From positions 186,001 through 250,000 of the forward strand of contig JAJVHY010000013.1 in NCBI GenBank assembly GCA_022072455.1: a stretch of 64,000 bases of DNA. The letters are read 5' to 3'. The notes beneath the pieces were generated by a model. It was not told the DNA's origin and did no database searches. It saw only the letters and a list, made by a program, of their open reading frames with translations. How positions within the stretch are numbered: the stretch's first letter is position 1; the number at the start of each line of letters is the position of its first letter. Below are positions 8,093-15,860 of the stretch, piece by piece. A program made the translations under genes and the position numbers. This stretch comes from Verrucomicrobiia bacterium (GTDB lineage: Bacteria; Verrucomicrobiota; Verrucomicrobiia; Palsa-1439).

Positions 8093-8117
8093 GCGGGAGG
8101 CGTAAAACCCCTCCCGC
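8093..8117. terminator. bidirectional hairpin between convergent genes
   Basis: GCGGGAGG (8093-8100) pairs with CCTCCCGC (8110-8117) across a 9-nt loop. It lies between the two-TM gene and the convergent 73-aa gene. The T-tract is weak (CGTCTT on the plus side). Confidence 0.6.
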
Positions 8118-8137
8118 CGTCTTCATGAACATCAGCT

Positions 8138-8359
8138 TTATTCCCACTCGTACGTGATGTTGCCGTGCCGGTCCACCTTCGTTACGAGGTGAAGCCCGAC
8201 AGGTTTAGACCCGTGGTCGAAGTGGTCCACAATCTCGATGTGGTCGTACTTGTGCTGAACTTGAGTCAAGTGATCCTGACTCCCGATATTGTGGGTGTGT
8301 CCGGGGTTCAATGGGCGAGAATCAAATGATCTCAGCCCGATATTTGCCCAATTGCTCAT
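8138..8359 (-). CDS. small hypothetical protein, 73 aa
   Basis: A short protein rich in His, Asp and Gln (SQDHLTQVQHKYDHIEIVDH) ending KVDRHGNITYEWE. The strong ribosome-binding site GGGGAGGA sits 5 nt upstream of the ATG, which supports a real gene despite its size. No signal peptide or membrane segment is seen. It lies within the AT-richer island, downstream on the same strand of two decayed gene ends, so it may be the surviving last member of a former operon. I recognise no family. Confidence 0.55.
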   Translation of the reverse strand: MSNWANIGLRSFDSRPLNPGHTHNIGSQDHLTQVQHKYDHIEIVDHFDHGSKPVGLHLVTKVDRHGNITYEWE

Positions 8360-8395
8360 ACCATCCTCCCCATGCAGGGGGTTGCTCCTGCACTT

Positions 8396-8512
8396 CTAAT
8401 CAGATAGCACATTTCTTTCACAATGCAACTCGTGAAGCAGCTTGAAATACTGCCTCACCCACTCGGCATAGTTGTCCTTGCTCACGCCGTTGCATTTGGC
8501 GGTGGAGGAAAG
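8396..8512 (-). pseudogene. 3' remnant of an unidentified gene
   Basis: This 38-codon open stretch reads protein-like (NGVSKDNYAEWVRQYFKLLH and onward) and ends at TAG. It is cut off at its 5' side by a stop and by a low-complexity insertion (AGCTATCAGCTTTCTGCTTT). No start codon fits. It looks like the C-terminus of a gene whose front part was lost. Confidence 0.45.
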
Positions 8513-8552
8513 CTATCAGCTTTCTGCTTTCAGCGGTCGGCTGGGAAAAGAA

Positions 8553-8735
8553 CTAATCAAAAATGCCTAGTTCAGGTTGATGCTCGAACGGTGGGGCGAA
8601 CACACCGACAATGACCCACGGGTTGGGCGCGACGCTGTGAAATTGTTGCGTTGTTCCCAAGAAGAAATGCAGATCGCGCTGGCTGAACTCGGTGAGATAC
8701 TTGTGCTTCACTTTCTCCAACGCGATATCCTCATT
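8553..8735 (-). pseudogene. 3' remnant of a second unidentified gene
   Basis: The minus strand reads EDIALEKVKHKYLTEFSQRD then LHFFLGTTQQFHSVAPNPWV and PPFEHQPELGIFD before TAG. An in-frame stop at 8736-8738 closes it upstream and no ATG is available. The compact, hydrophobic-patterned sequence looks like a real C-terminal domain of about 60 residues. Together with 8396-8512 it suggests a deletion of upstream genes in this strand direction. Confidence 0.5.
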
Positions 8736-8746
8736 TCAATTGTAGA

Positions 8747-9214
8747 TTAGTGCGCTTGCTCTTTGGCTTCGATTAGCTTACGGACGGTGTCACAGTGCCA
8801 TTTCAAAGCTTGGAATGAAGCCGTTTCTCCGGTGAAATCCACGGCCTTGACATCAATGTCGCTCCGCGAAAGCAGGATGTTGGCAATGTTGGTTGAACAA
8901 GCAGCACTCGCGGCAATATGGAGGGCTGTGTGCCCATTTTCTGTAGTCTTTGCATTAACGTCAGCATGATGATTGAGAAGATATACGGCGACTTCCGGTT
9001 GGCCCCATCGAGCGGTTTTGTGGAGTGGTGTTTCCCCAACTTGATCTCTAGCGTTAACGTCGGCCCCCGCTTCCACGAGTTCCTTGACCCGCGCAAGATT
9101 CCCCGACCGTGCAGCCGCATATAAATCCTGCGGCGCTTCAGAGACTTTCGTACTGCGACAACTCATCAGAGCCAATCCGATTAGAATAACAAAGTATGAT
9201 CGCGAACGAACCAT
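8747..9214 (-). CDS. ankyrin-repeat lipoprotein
   Basis: A protein of 155 aa. The N-terminus is a lipoprotein signal with the lipobox LMSC (cysteine about residue 19), so the mature protein should be membrane-anchored in the periplasm. Residues about 30-145 form three to four ankyrin repeats, with the signatures DLYAAARSGNLARVKELVEA, GADVNARDQVGETPLHKTAR and NGHTALHIAA. Ankyrin repeats mediate protein binding, and no enzyme domain is attached. A good promoter lies upstream (9249-9277) and an AAGGGA ribosome-binding site precedes the ATG by 6 nt. It is one of two small lipoproteins transcribed divergently in the island. Confidence 0.82.
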   Translation of the reverse strand: MVRSRSYFVILIGLALMSCRSTKVSEAPQDLYAAARSGNLARVKELVEAGADVNARDQVGETPLHKTARWGQPEVAVYLLNHHADVNAKTTENGHTALHIAASAACSTNIANILLSRSDIDVKAVDFTGETASFQALKWHCDTVRKLIEAKEQAH

Positions 9215-9248
9215 ATCGAATCCCTTTCCATATACTCACGCTGTTTAG

Positions 9249-9277
9249 TTTATACGAGCAAGCAGCAAAAAGCGCAA
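9249..9277 (-). promoter_or_regulatory. sigma70-type promoter of the ankyrin lipoprotein gene
   Basis: On the minus strand TTGCGC and TATAAA are separated by 17 nt, 34 nt before the start codon. Confidence 0.6.
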
Positions 9278-9287
9278 TCTGAATCAG

Positions 9288-9321
9288 GTGCACTCGAAAA
9301 GACTGTGCACTCGAAAAGACT
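9288..9321. repeat. exact 17-bp tandem duplication
   Basis: GTGCACTCGAAAAGACT occurs twice back to back, between the divergent lipoprotein genes. Confidence 0.9.
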
Positions 9322-9392
9322 TGTCTCCCCCCAGCGGTTCGGGCACAGTATCTTTGGTCTTACGCAGAACTGGGTCTCTCTGGAGGATTTTA

Positions 9393-9773
9393 ATGAGCGC
9401 TAAAAGGCATCTCTTAATATCGCTGTCAATTTTTTCCATTGGTTTTGCCTGCGTCAGCTGTACATCCATCGATCCGAATGTAACGGTTACAAAAAAGGCC
9501 GTTTACTCACGGGCGACGGCGATGCCGTTCGGTGAAGACGTGATCACCCTCTACAGTGACTCGAGCGCCGAGTACAAGTATTTTAGCGTGATCACTGGGC
9601 ACACGGAGGAACTGCTCGGGACGTACAAAGATTCTGATCAGGTGCTCAAGCTTAACTTCGGATGGCTTCGACCAAAAATGGTTTTTCAGATTCTGGGCTC
9701 TGGCGATCTGCAACCCACATCAAGTAGCGCCGGTAGCAAGGAATTCAAACGAATCTCGGGCGCTGGTCCGTGA
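9393..9773 (+). CDS. small lipoprotein of unknown function
   Basis: A 126-aa protein starting MSAKRHLLISLSIFSIGFAC. The ATG at 9393 was chosen because GGAGG lies 7-8 nt upstream; the open frame extends to 9288 without support. The hydrophobic segment ends in the lipobox CVSC, predicting lipidation. The mature part has a mixed beta-like pattern (VITLYSDSSAEYKYFS, LLGTYKDSDQVLKLNF) and no recognised domain. It is followed 36 nt later by the SGNH hydrolase gene, with which it may be transcribed. Confidence 0.65.
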   Translation: MSAKRHLLISLSIFSIGFACVSCTSIDPNVTVTKKAVYSRATAMPFGEDVITLYSDSSAEYKYFSVITGHTEELLGTYKDSDQVLKLNFGWLRPKMVFQILGSGDLQPTSSSAGSKEFKRISGAGP

Positions 9774-9809
9774 GCGAATGCGTTCGAAGCAACTCATCAA
9801 CTGGTCAAT

Positions 9810-10766
9810 ATGGCTAAGCCAAATCAAAACGTACGCAAAGCGATTATCCTTGGGCAGGAGCAGGCCAAAAAAATTCTGGCGAAGCGACGAGCCAGTTTAA
9901 GGCAGAGGGATCGAGTTCTCCGTCAACACCCGGCGCCGCTCCAAGTGGGCATCACTCCGTTTTCCTCGACCGGACGACCGGCTGCATCCTCCGCCGTGAT
10001 GAAGAGTGCTGGAATACTGGTCGCGGAAGGAGATTCGTGGTTCAATTATCCATTTCATGATGTGCTCAGCGAGTTGGAGGACCGCTTCGGTTATGATATT
10101 TCTTCTGTCGCGCACGCCGGGGATCAGATTGAGGAGATGGCCTATGGCGATGGCCAGCTTTTGGCGTTTACACGAGTCATTGAAAAACTGCTCCGACGTC
10201 AAACACCACCCAAAGCAATCCTGCTATCCGGTGGCGGCAATGACGTGGCCGGCGCACAGTTCAGCATGTTTCTCAATCACGCTTTGTCCCCCATTGCTGG
10301 CCTAGACTTCCCAATCCTTGAAGAAGTGATAAACACCCGAATCCAAACCGCGTTTGCCGCTGTTCTAACAGCTGTGACCAAAGTGTGTGGCGACTTGGGG
10401 AACCCGATGCCAATTTTGGTACACGGGTATGACTACCCTGTTCCGGATGGGCGTGGCTTTTGGGGTGGAGGTTGGGGATTACCGGGGCCATGGTTGGAAC
10501 CGGGCTTTCGTGAGAAGGGCTTCAAAGCAATGGATCTACGGATATCAATGGCGCGAAACCTCATCGACCGCTTCAATGACATGCTGCAGCAGCTCTTGAA
10601 ACTTAGTGAATTCCAGCATGTTCACTACGTCAACTTGCGAGGCACTCTCTCCACTGGAGCAGATTATAAGAATTGGTGGGATAATGAACTGCACCCTACC
10701 CATCAGGGCTTTACGAAGATTGCTCAGATGTTCGACAATGTAATCAAGAATCTGCCTTCGACATAG
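9810..10766 (+). CDS. SGNH/GDSL-type hydrolase
   Basis: A 318-aa protein with the four SGNH blocks. Block I is AEGDSWFNYP with the nucleophile serine, the block II glycine lies in AHAGD, block III is LSGGGNDVAG, and block V is WDNELHPTHQGF with the catalytic Asp/His. Such enzymes hydrolyse esters or lipids or deacetylate sugars. No signal peptide is visible; a basic N-terminal region (AKKILAKRRASLRQRDR) of about 65 residues precedes the domain, so a cytoplasmic enzyme is likely. The gene lies in the accessory island between a lipoprotein and a NERD-domain gene and has no obvious Shine-Dalgarno sequence. The substrate is unknown. Confidence 0.8.
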   Translation: MAKPNQNVRKAIILGQEQAKKILAKRRASLRQRDRVLRQHPAPLQVGITPFSSTGRPAASSAVMKSAGILVAEGDSWFNYPFHDVLSELEDRFGYDISSVAHAGDQIEEMAYGDGQLLAFTRVIEKLLRRQTPPKAILLSGGGNDVAGAQFSMFLNHALSPIAGLDFPILEEVINTRIQTAFAAVLTAVTKVCGDLGNPMPILVHGYDYPVPDGRGFWGGGWGLPGPWLEPGFREKGFKAMDLRISMARNLIDRFNDMLQQLLKLSEFQHVHYVNLRGTLSTGADYKNWWDNELHPTHQGFTKIAQMFDNVIKNLPST

Positions 10767-10900
10767 CTTCTCAACCGGACTGGAAGCTTGCGGCAGGATA
10801 CTTTGGACACTCAAAGGTACTGTCGATCTTTCCGGTTAGCGCCTAGCCAAGCATTGCAAACGGTTGCCGGAGAATTGTCAGCGCATGGGCCGTTTTGGTA

Positions 10901-11935
10901 ATGTGCCGCAGCATGATCTGCAAGGACAAGAATCCGGACGAGCATCGGGAGCGGGACAAGTTCTCGGAGGCAGGAAACAAGGCCGAGGAACAGATGGCGT
11001 TTTATCTGAAACGCGCGTTTCGCGACGACCCGGACCTGTGGGTGTTTCATGACCTGCGCTTTCGGAGTGATGACGACGATGTTTGCCAGATCGATCACTT
11101 GGTGATGCACCGCAGCGGGTTCATCGTGATTGAATCGAAGAGCGTCACGTCGAAGGTGAGGGTCCACGCGAACGGGGAGTGGGAACGGCTTTGGAACAAT
11201 CACTGGCAGGGCATGCCGTCACCCATTAAACAGGCGGAACGACAAATTGAGTTCCTGCGGGCGGCATTCCAAGCCTACCGGGAGCAGTTACTCGGGAAGA
11301 CTTTACTCGGCACGATGCAAATGGGGTTCCGGAACATGCCGATGGAGGTTCTGGTGGCGATCTCGGATACCGGCAGCATTCAACGCGAGGGCGACAGCGC
11401 CCAAGTCACCAAGGCTGACCTCATCACGGATCGCATCCGCGAAATCGTGGCGCGACACAAGAAGGCGCGCGCGCTGTTCAGTCTCAATCTCGATTTTAAG
11501 TCGATGGATGGTGCGTACAACTTCAAGGACGAGGAAGTGGAGGCGATGCGCCGGTGGTTGATCGAGCATCATTATCCGAAGAGCTTGGAGCAGGAACGCA
11601 AAACCCAACCGCCCAACATCGTCGCGGAGACACCGGCCACCTACGCGCCTCCGCCGATCCCCCAAGCCGCCGCCCCGCTTCCATCGGCAATGTCATCCGT
11701 GCCAACAGCTGGTATTGGCCTCGGCAAATGCGCGCACTGTGGCGGTCAGTCCAGTATTCTCTGGGGCCGGTACGGCTATTACTGGAAGTGCGGCAAATGC
11801 GATAAGAACATGCCGATCAAAGACACTTGTCCGTCCTGTCAGGAAAAGGTGCGTCTGCGCAAAGACAAGCTGCGCTTCTATAAGTATTGCGAGAAATGCA
11901 AGACGCCGGAAACGCTGTATTACGACGGCGCGTAG
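10901..11935 (+). CDS. NERD-domain protein with C-terminal zinc ribbons
   Basis: A protein of about 344 aa. Residues about 25-150 match the nuclease-related domain NERD: a conserved Glu helix (EEQMAFYLKRAF), QIDHLVMHRSGFIVIESKS (the Asp, Glu-x-Lys core of the PD-(D/E)xK fold) and downstream IKQAERQIEFLR. A proline-rich linker leads to zinc ribbons with CAHCGG, CGKCDK, CPSCQ and CEKC pairs. It is probably a DNA-acting or nucleic-acid-binding protein. ATG at 10901 or 10913 are both possible starts and neither has a good ribosome-binding site. NERD proteins are often plasmid- or island-borne, which fits the local context. Confidence 0.78.
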   Translation: MCRSMICKDKNPDEHRERDKFSEAGNKAEEQMAFYLKRAFRDDPDLWVFHDLRFRSDDDDVCQIDHLVMHRSGFIVIESKSVTSKVRVHANGEWERLWNNHWQGMPSPIKQAERQIEFLRAAFQAYREQLLGKTLLGTMQMGFRNMPMEVLVAISDTGSIQREGDSAQVTKADLITDRIREIVARHKKARALFSLNLDFKSMDGAYNFKDEEVEAMRRWLIEHHYPKSLEQERKTQPPNIVAETPATYAPPPIPQAAAPLPSAMSSVPTAGIGLGKCAHCGGQSSILWGRYGYYWKCGKCDKNMPIKDTCPSCQEKVRLRKDKLRFYKYCEKCKTPETLYYDGA

Positions 11936-11942
11936 CCAATCC

Positions 11943-12752
11943 TTACGGCACTTCCTCCAGATACGGATTCGTCGGCGTCGGCTTGGGTTTGGGCGGGGCC
12001 GGCGTGGGGCGATATTTATTATCGGCAGTTTCCTTCAACTTCATGCCTTCGGCCCAATAACCGACGGCATCGTCTTGTAAGCGTTTCAGTTCTTTGTTGT
12101 ACGCCTCAATGGCCGCATTGGCGGTATCGATGTTGCGGCGGGCAATGTTCTTGTCGAGGTCGTGGCCGGCGATTCGGTCAGGTGCTTTTGGAGGAGACCC
12201 TTTCTTGAGGACATAATGGCGATCAACAGCCCGTTTGCCAGCGGCAATAAATTTCTCAATTGCCGCGCGATAGTCCGCGTGTCCCGTCTTTTGAAGCTCG
12301 AAAAGTTGCTTCAATCGCCAGCGAACAGCATCGACAAAGTCGCGATCAATTTCGTCTCCTTCCCACGATGAAGTCTTTACAAAGTTCGTACAGCGATAGT
12401 TGATACAACAGCGACCAGTAGCTTGATTGAGCGCTTTTCCAGTCTCCGTCCGGTCCAGCATCTTCAGGGGTGGTTCGGGCGGCGGGGCGTTGGCGGTGCG
12501 GTAGGCTTCGGCTTGGACGGGGTCGTAGTTGAAGTGTTTTTGCCATTCCGCCGGTAACTTGCTCAACGCCACATTCGCGACGCCACTCTGGTGAAACAGC
12601 TTCACGGTGGCCGGGGTGGTCGCGCCCCACGTGACGTTGGAGTAGGTGGTGCCGTCGATGGTCAGCACGAGATTCGTCTCGCCGGCCCAGAGCGAGCAAG
12701 GCATGAGCAATCCGACCAGTATCCACAGGTATCCTAACCTCATGAGCAACAT
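11943..12752 (-). CDS. secreted protein of unknown function
   Basis: A 269-aa protein with a signal peptide (MRLGYLWILVGLLMPCSLWA, cleavage after AGE or WAG). The first mature domain (LTIDGTTYSNVTWGATTPAT through LSKLPAEWQKHFNYDP) is a short beta module I associate with PVC-group exported proteins. The rest is helical and charged and contains a Cys pair (GRCCINYRC). The C-terminal tail is proline/lysine rich (PTPAPPKPKPTPTNPYLEEV). The ATGs at 12752 and 12743 are equally plausible. It converges with the NERD gene with a 7-nt gap. Confidence 0.6.
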   Translation of the reverse strand: MLLMRLGYLWILVGLLMPCSLWAGETNLVLTIDGTTYSNVTWGATTPATVKLFHQSGVANVALSKLPAEWQKHFNYDPVQAEAYRTANAPPPEPPLKMLDRTETGKALNQATGRCCINYRCTNFVKTSSWEGDEIDRDFVDAVRWRLKQLFELQKTGHADYRAAIEKFIAAGKRAVDRHYVLKKGSPPKAPDRIAGHDLDKNIARRNIDTANAAIEAYNKELKRLQDDAVGYWAEGMKLKETADNKYRPTPAPPKPKPTPTNPYLEEVP

Positions 12753-13318
12753 TGTATCGGCTAGCGATTCCTCGACAAGCCAGGAATGACAACCCGTGGA
12801 ACTATTCTAGCGAGCGGACACACAGCAGACTTCATCTTCGCGCGGCGCTTCCAGCGCGGATTCCGGAACCGTGATGACGACAGAGGGCCGGTGGGTGCCC
12901 CGGTCGCGGTTACAAACCGCTCCCACGTTCCAGCCCGATCCGCGGTTAAGTCAGTCGGCAGTGTTCAGTGGACAGAGGTCGGAAGAAAGAAGACAGGAGT
13001 CAGAAGTCAGGAGTCAGTAGTCGGAAGACAGGAGTCAGAAGACAGTATTCGTGAATACCACCGGCTCATCTGCCGGTCGCGGCAGCCTGCCCCGAAAGTT
13101 TTCGGGGTGAATAACCGCCCCACTTTTCGTCTTTCGTGTCATTTCGTGGATGCCGGGGACGGGTTTGCGTGCCCGCTTCTCGTCGAACTCGATTCCGTCT
13201 AACTTGGCTTCCGTGGTTAACCGGAGCGGTCGAGCCGGCGGCTCGCCCCTACCAACGGCGATACCGGGTCGCAGTTTCCGCCTTCCGCCTTCGCTATAGC
13301 TATGGCGGACACGTCGCG
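12753..13318. other. 566-bp intergenic region of repeat debris
   Basis: No gene is supported. It contains a degenerate 10-nt tandem repeat of the AGTCAGGAGTCAG/GGAAGACAGG type at about 12981-13049, and a hairpin-forming GAGCCGGCGGCTC at about 13233-13245 followed by GCCCCTACC. It also carries fragments of gene-like phrases that recur between genes in such genomes. Frames here are short and low-complexity. Confidence 0.6.
12981..13049. repeat. degenerate AGTCAG/AAGACAG tandem repeat
   Basis: Units such as GAAGACAGGAGTCAGAAGTC recur with variation for about 70 bp. They look like a simple-sequence expansion rather than an ordered array. Confidence 0.7.
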
Positions 13319-15793
13319 TTATTCGCGGTTCGAGGCTTCGGCGGCCACTTCGGTGTCGAGGTCCATCAGGATCTCGCGCGGCTCGGCCCCGCGGCTGGGG
13401 CCGACAATGCCGCGTTCTTCGAGCAAATCCATGATCCGCGCGGCGCGGGTGTAGCCGATGCGTAACCGACGCTGCAGCACCGAGACACTGGCCCGGTTGG
13501 TTTGGCGGATGACTTCGATGCATTGCTCGACCAATTCCTCGTCTTCGTCGCTGGCTTCGTTGTCGGGCAAGTTGGCGTTGCGGCAGAGTTTCTTCTCCAG
13601 TTCCGGCTCAAACTTGGGTTTGGCTTTGGCGGCAATGAAATCCACGATCTTGTTGATCTCGTTGTCGAGCACGAGGACGCCCTGGGCGCGGACGGCTTTG
13701 CCGGAGCCGGGTTCGTAGAGCATGTCGCCTTTGCCGAGCAGTTTCTCGGCCCCGGGGGTGTCGAGAATGACGCGGGAGTCCTGCATCGAGGCCACCTGGA
13801 ACGCGATCCGGCACGGGATGTTGGCCTTGATGACGCCGGTGACGACGTTGACGCTGGGGCGTTGGGTGGCGACGATGAGATGGATGCCGGCCGCGCGCCC
13901 GAGGGCGGTCAGGCGCGCGATGGCCATTTCAACGTCTTTGCCGACGGTCGCCATCAGGTCGGCGAGTTCGTCCACGACGACGACAATGAAGGGCAGTTTC
14001 TCGGGGATGATGATGTCGAAGTCGCGCGGGACTTCGATCTTGAGCGTGGTTTGTTCGCCTTCGATTTCGATGTTGCCGTCGGGCTTGACCGGTTCGGCCG
14101 GTTTCTTTTTCGGCCGGGAATTGAAGCCGGTGATGTTGCGGCAACCTTCCTTGGCGAAGATCTGGAAGCGTTTTTCCATTTCGCGGATCACCCACCCCAA
14201 CGCGAGCGGCACCTTCTTGGATTCGGTGACGACCGGGACGATGAGGTGCGGGAGGACGTTGTAGTGCTGCATTTCGACCATCTTGGGGTCGATCAAGACC
14301 AGCCGGAGGTCTTCCGCGGTGAACCGGTAGAGCAACGAGGCGAGGATGGCATTGACGCACACGGTCTTGCCGGAGCCGGTCGCGCCGGCGATGAGCATGT
14401 GCGGCATGCCGGCGAGGTCGCCGATGATGGGATGCCCCTTGACGTCGCGACCCAACACAATCGGGATGGCTTTGTTGCTGTTCTGCCATTCCGGTGATTC
14501 GAGCATGTCGCGCAGGTAGACCGTCGTGCGGGAACTGTTCGGGACTTCGACACCACAGGTGCCCTTGCCCGGCACGGGGGCGAGGATGCGGACTTTCTCG
14601 GCTCGCATGGCCATCGCGATGTTACTGGAGAGACCGGCAATCTTTTCGACGCGCACACCGGCGGCAGGATGCAATTCAAAAAGGGTAACGGTGGGGCCTT
14701 TGGTGACATCGCCGGATTCGACTTCGATGCCGAATTCACGGACGGTTTCCTTCAAGATGGCGGCTTGCACCTTCAAGTCGTCCATGACATTGCGCGCGGC
14801 GACGGGGGGCGGTGGTTCGAGCAGGTCGAGCGACGGCAGGACGAATTGTTCGCCCATGCCGGCGCTGGCGCCACCGATCAAGGCGGCTTCGGGTTCCGGC
14901 TGTTTCTCGCGCTTGGGTTTCGGCGGCGCGACGGGTTCTTCCGGTTTGGGTTGTTTGGTCAGCTTGTCGGCGACTTTGTCGAAAATGGACGGTTCGGGCG
15001 CGGGCTTTTCGGGTTTCGAGGCTGCGCCCTTGGACGGTGGTTGCGCGGTGTAATCCGTAAAGGTCGGCGGCGGGGGCGGCGGGAGGACTTCGTCCTTGTC
15101 CGCGGCTGGTTCTTCGGCGTCGGCTTTTTTGCCCTTCTTCGCTTGTTTATCGAGTTCGTACTCACGAACTTTGATGTCGCGCTCCTTGTCTTTGATGACG
15201 CGGTCGAGGCTGGGCTTTTTCGCGGCGCGCAAGGCTTCCCAACTCTCGCGCAAGCTGGTCGCGGTCAGCGCAACCCAGTAGCTCGGGCGGAAGTTGATGA
15301 GGATGATGAGGCTGATCAGGTAGAAGACGCCGAAGATGATGACCGCGCCCGGTTTGCCGACGGTATGTTCCGCGGCGCCGCCGGCAAAGAGGCCGATGTA
15401 GCCGCCCGCGCTGGCCGGCAGGTTGAGGGATTTGACGAGGCGGTCCAGCCCGGCAATGTGGAGCAAACAGCACGACGCAAACAACAGGAGCAGCCCCGCG
15501 CCGGCCTTGCCGCGCCAGGGTATTTCCTGTTGCAGCAACAACGTGCTGCCCAGCACCGTCAGGACGACCATCAGAAAATACGCGCCGAGACCGAAGCCTT
15601 GAAACGCGATAAAGGCCAACCACGCGCCGACGGGGCCGATGAAGTTGGCGACCGCGCGATTCGCCGGGCCGGCACTGTTGCCAACATCGAACGGATCGTA
15701 CGAGATCAGGCTGAGTAAAAGTAGGAGCGCGAAGCCGACAAGCACGACGGCCCATATTTCGCGCACATGAGAGTGCCCGGACTGTTTCCCCAT
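13319..15793 (-). CDS. ftsK: DNA translocase FtsK/SpoIIIE
   Basis: An 824-aa protein that pumps chromosome termini through the division septum toward XerCD/dif. The N-terminal ~185 residues hold four membrane helices. A charged, proline-rich linker follows (residues about 200-330). The motor has Walker A GATGSGKT near residue 469, DPKMVEMQHYN and VVDELADLM (Walker B). The C-terminal winged-helix gamma domain, which reads KOPS, covers the last ~70 residues (RRLRIGYTRAARIMDLLEER). The ATG at 15793 is chosen over an upstream in-frame ATG at 15862 because it begins just before the membrane region and GGAGG lies 13 nt upstream, although that spacing is long. It is divergent from manA. Confidence 0.95.
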   Translation of the reverse strand: MGKQSGHSHVREIWAVVLVGFALLLLLSLISYDPFDVGNSAGPANRAVANFIGPVGAWLAFIAFQGFGLGAYFLMVVLTVLGSTLLLQQEIPWRGKAGAGLLLLFASCCLLHIAGLDRLVKSLNLPASAGGYIGLFAGGAAEHTVGKPGAVIIFGVFYLISLIILINFRPSYWVALTATSLRESWEALRAAKKPSLDRVIKDKERDIKVREYELDKQAKKGKKADAEEPAADKDEVLPPPPPPTFTDYTAQPPSKGAASKPEKPAPEPSIFDKVADKLTKQPKPEEPVAPPKPKREKQPEPEAALIGGASAGMGEQFVLPSLDLLEPPPPVAARNVMDDLKVQAAILKETVREFGIEVESGDVTKGPTVTLFELHPAAGVRVEKIAGLSSNIAMAMRAEKVRILAPVPGKGTCGVEVPNSSRTTVYLRDMLESPEWQNSNKAIPIVLGRDVKGHPIIGDLAGMPHMLIAGATGSGKTVCVNAILASLLYRFTAEDLRLVLIDPKMVEMQHYNVLPHLIVPVVTESKKVPLALGWVIREMEKRFQIFAKEGCRNITGFNSRPKKKPAEPVKPDGNIEIEGEQTTLKIEVPRDFDIIIPEKLPFIVVVVDELADLMATVGKDVEMAIARLTALGRAAGIHLIVATQRPSVNVVTGVIKANIPCRIAFQVASMQDSRVILDTPGAEKLLGKGDMLYEPGSGKAVRAQGVLVLDNEINKIVDFIAAKAKPKFEPELEKKLCRNANLPDNEASDEDEELVEQCIEVIRQTNRASVSVLQRRLRIGYTRAARIMDLLEERGIVGPSRGAEPREILMDLDTEVAAEASNRE

Positions 15794-15800
15794 AAAGAGC

Positions 15801-15829
15801 TTGAATCCTCCTTGGCTGCCGACTGTAAT
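15801..15829 (+). promoter_or_regulatory. possible promoter of manA
   Basis: TTGAAT and TGTAAT are separated by 17 nt. The -10 box ends 10 nt before an in-frame ATG at 15840 and 31 nt before the preferred ATG at 15861. Confidence 0.4.
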
Positions 15830-15850
15830 GGAAGCGGCCATGAACTGCAA
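15822..15850 (-). promoter_or_regulatory. possible promoter of ftsK
   Basis: On the minus strand TTGCAG and TACAGT are separated by 17 nt, 28 nt before the chosen ftsK ATG. It overlaps the candidate manA promoter in opposite orientation, so the two would compete. Confidence 0.4.
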
Positions 15851-15860
15851 GCTAACAAAC

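Noticed and set aside
8423-8614. 63-aa plus-strand open frame
   Set aside because: It lies opposite the two minus-strand gene remnants and includes simple-sequence DNA.
12981-13049. Possible CRISPR or regulatory array
   Set aside because: It is a simple-sequence repeat of about 10 nt with no spacer-repeat order.
13502-14497. Long plus-strand open frame opposite ftsK
   Set aside because: It mirrors the strongly supported ftsK motor domain and reads as Asp/Gly-rich antisense sequence. GC-rich codon bias leaves antisense frames open.
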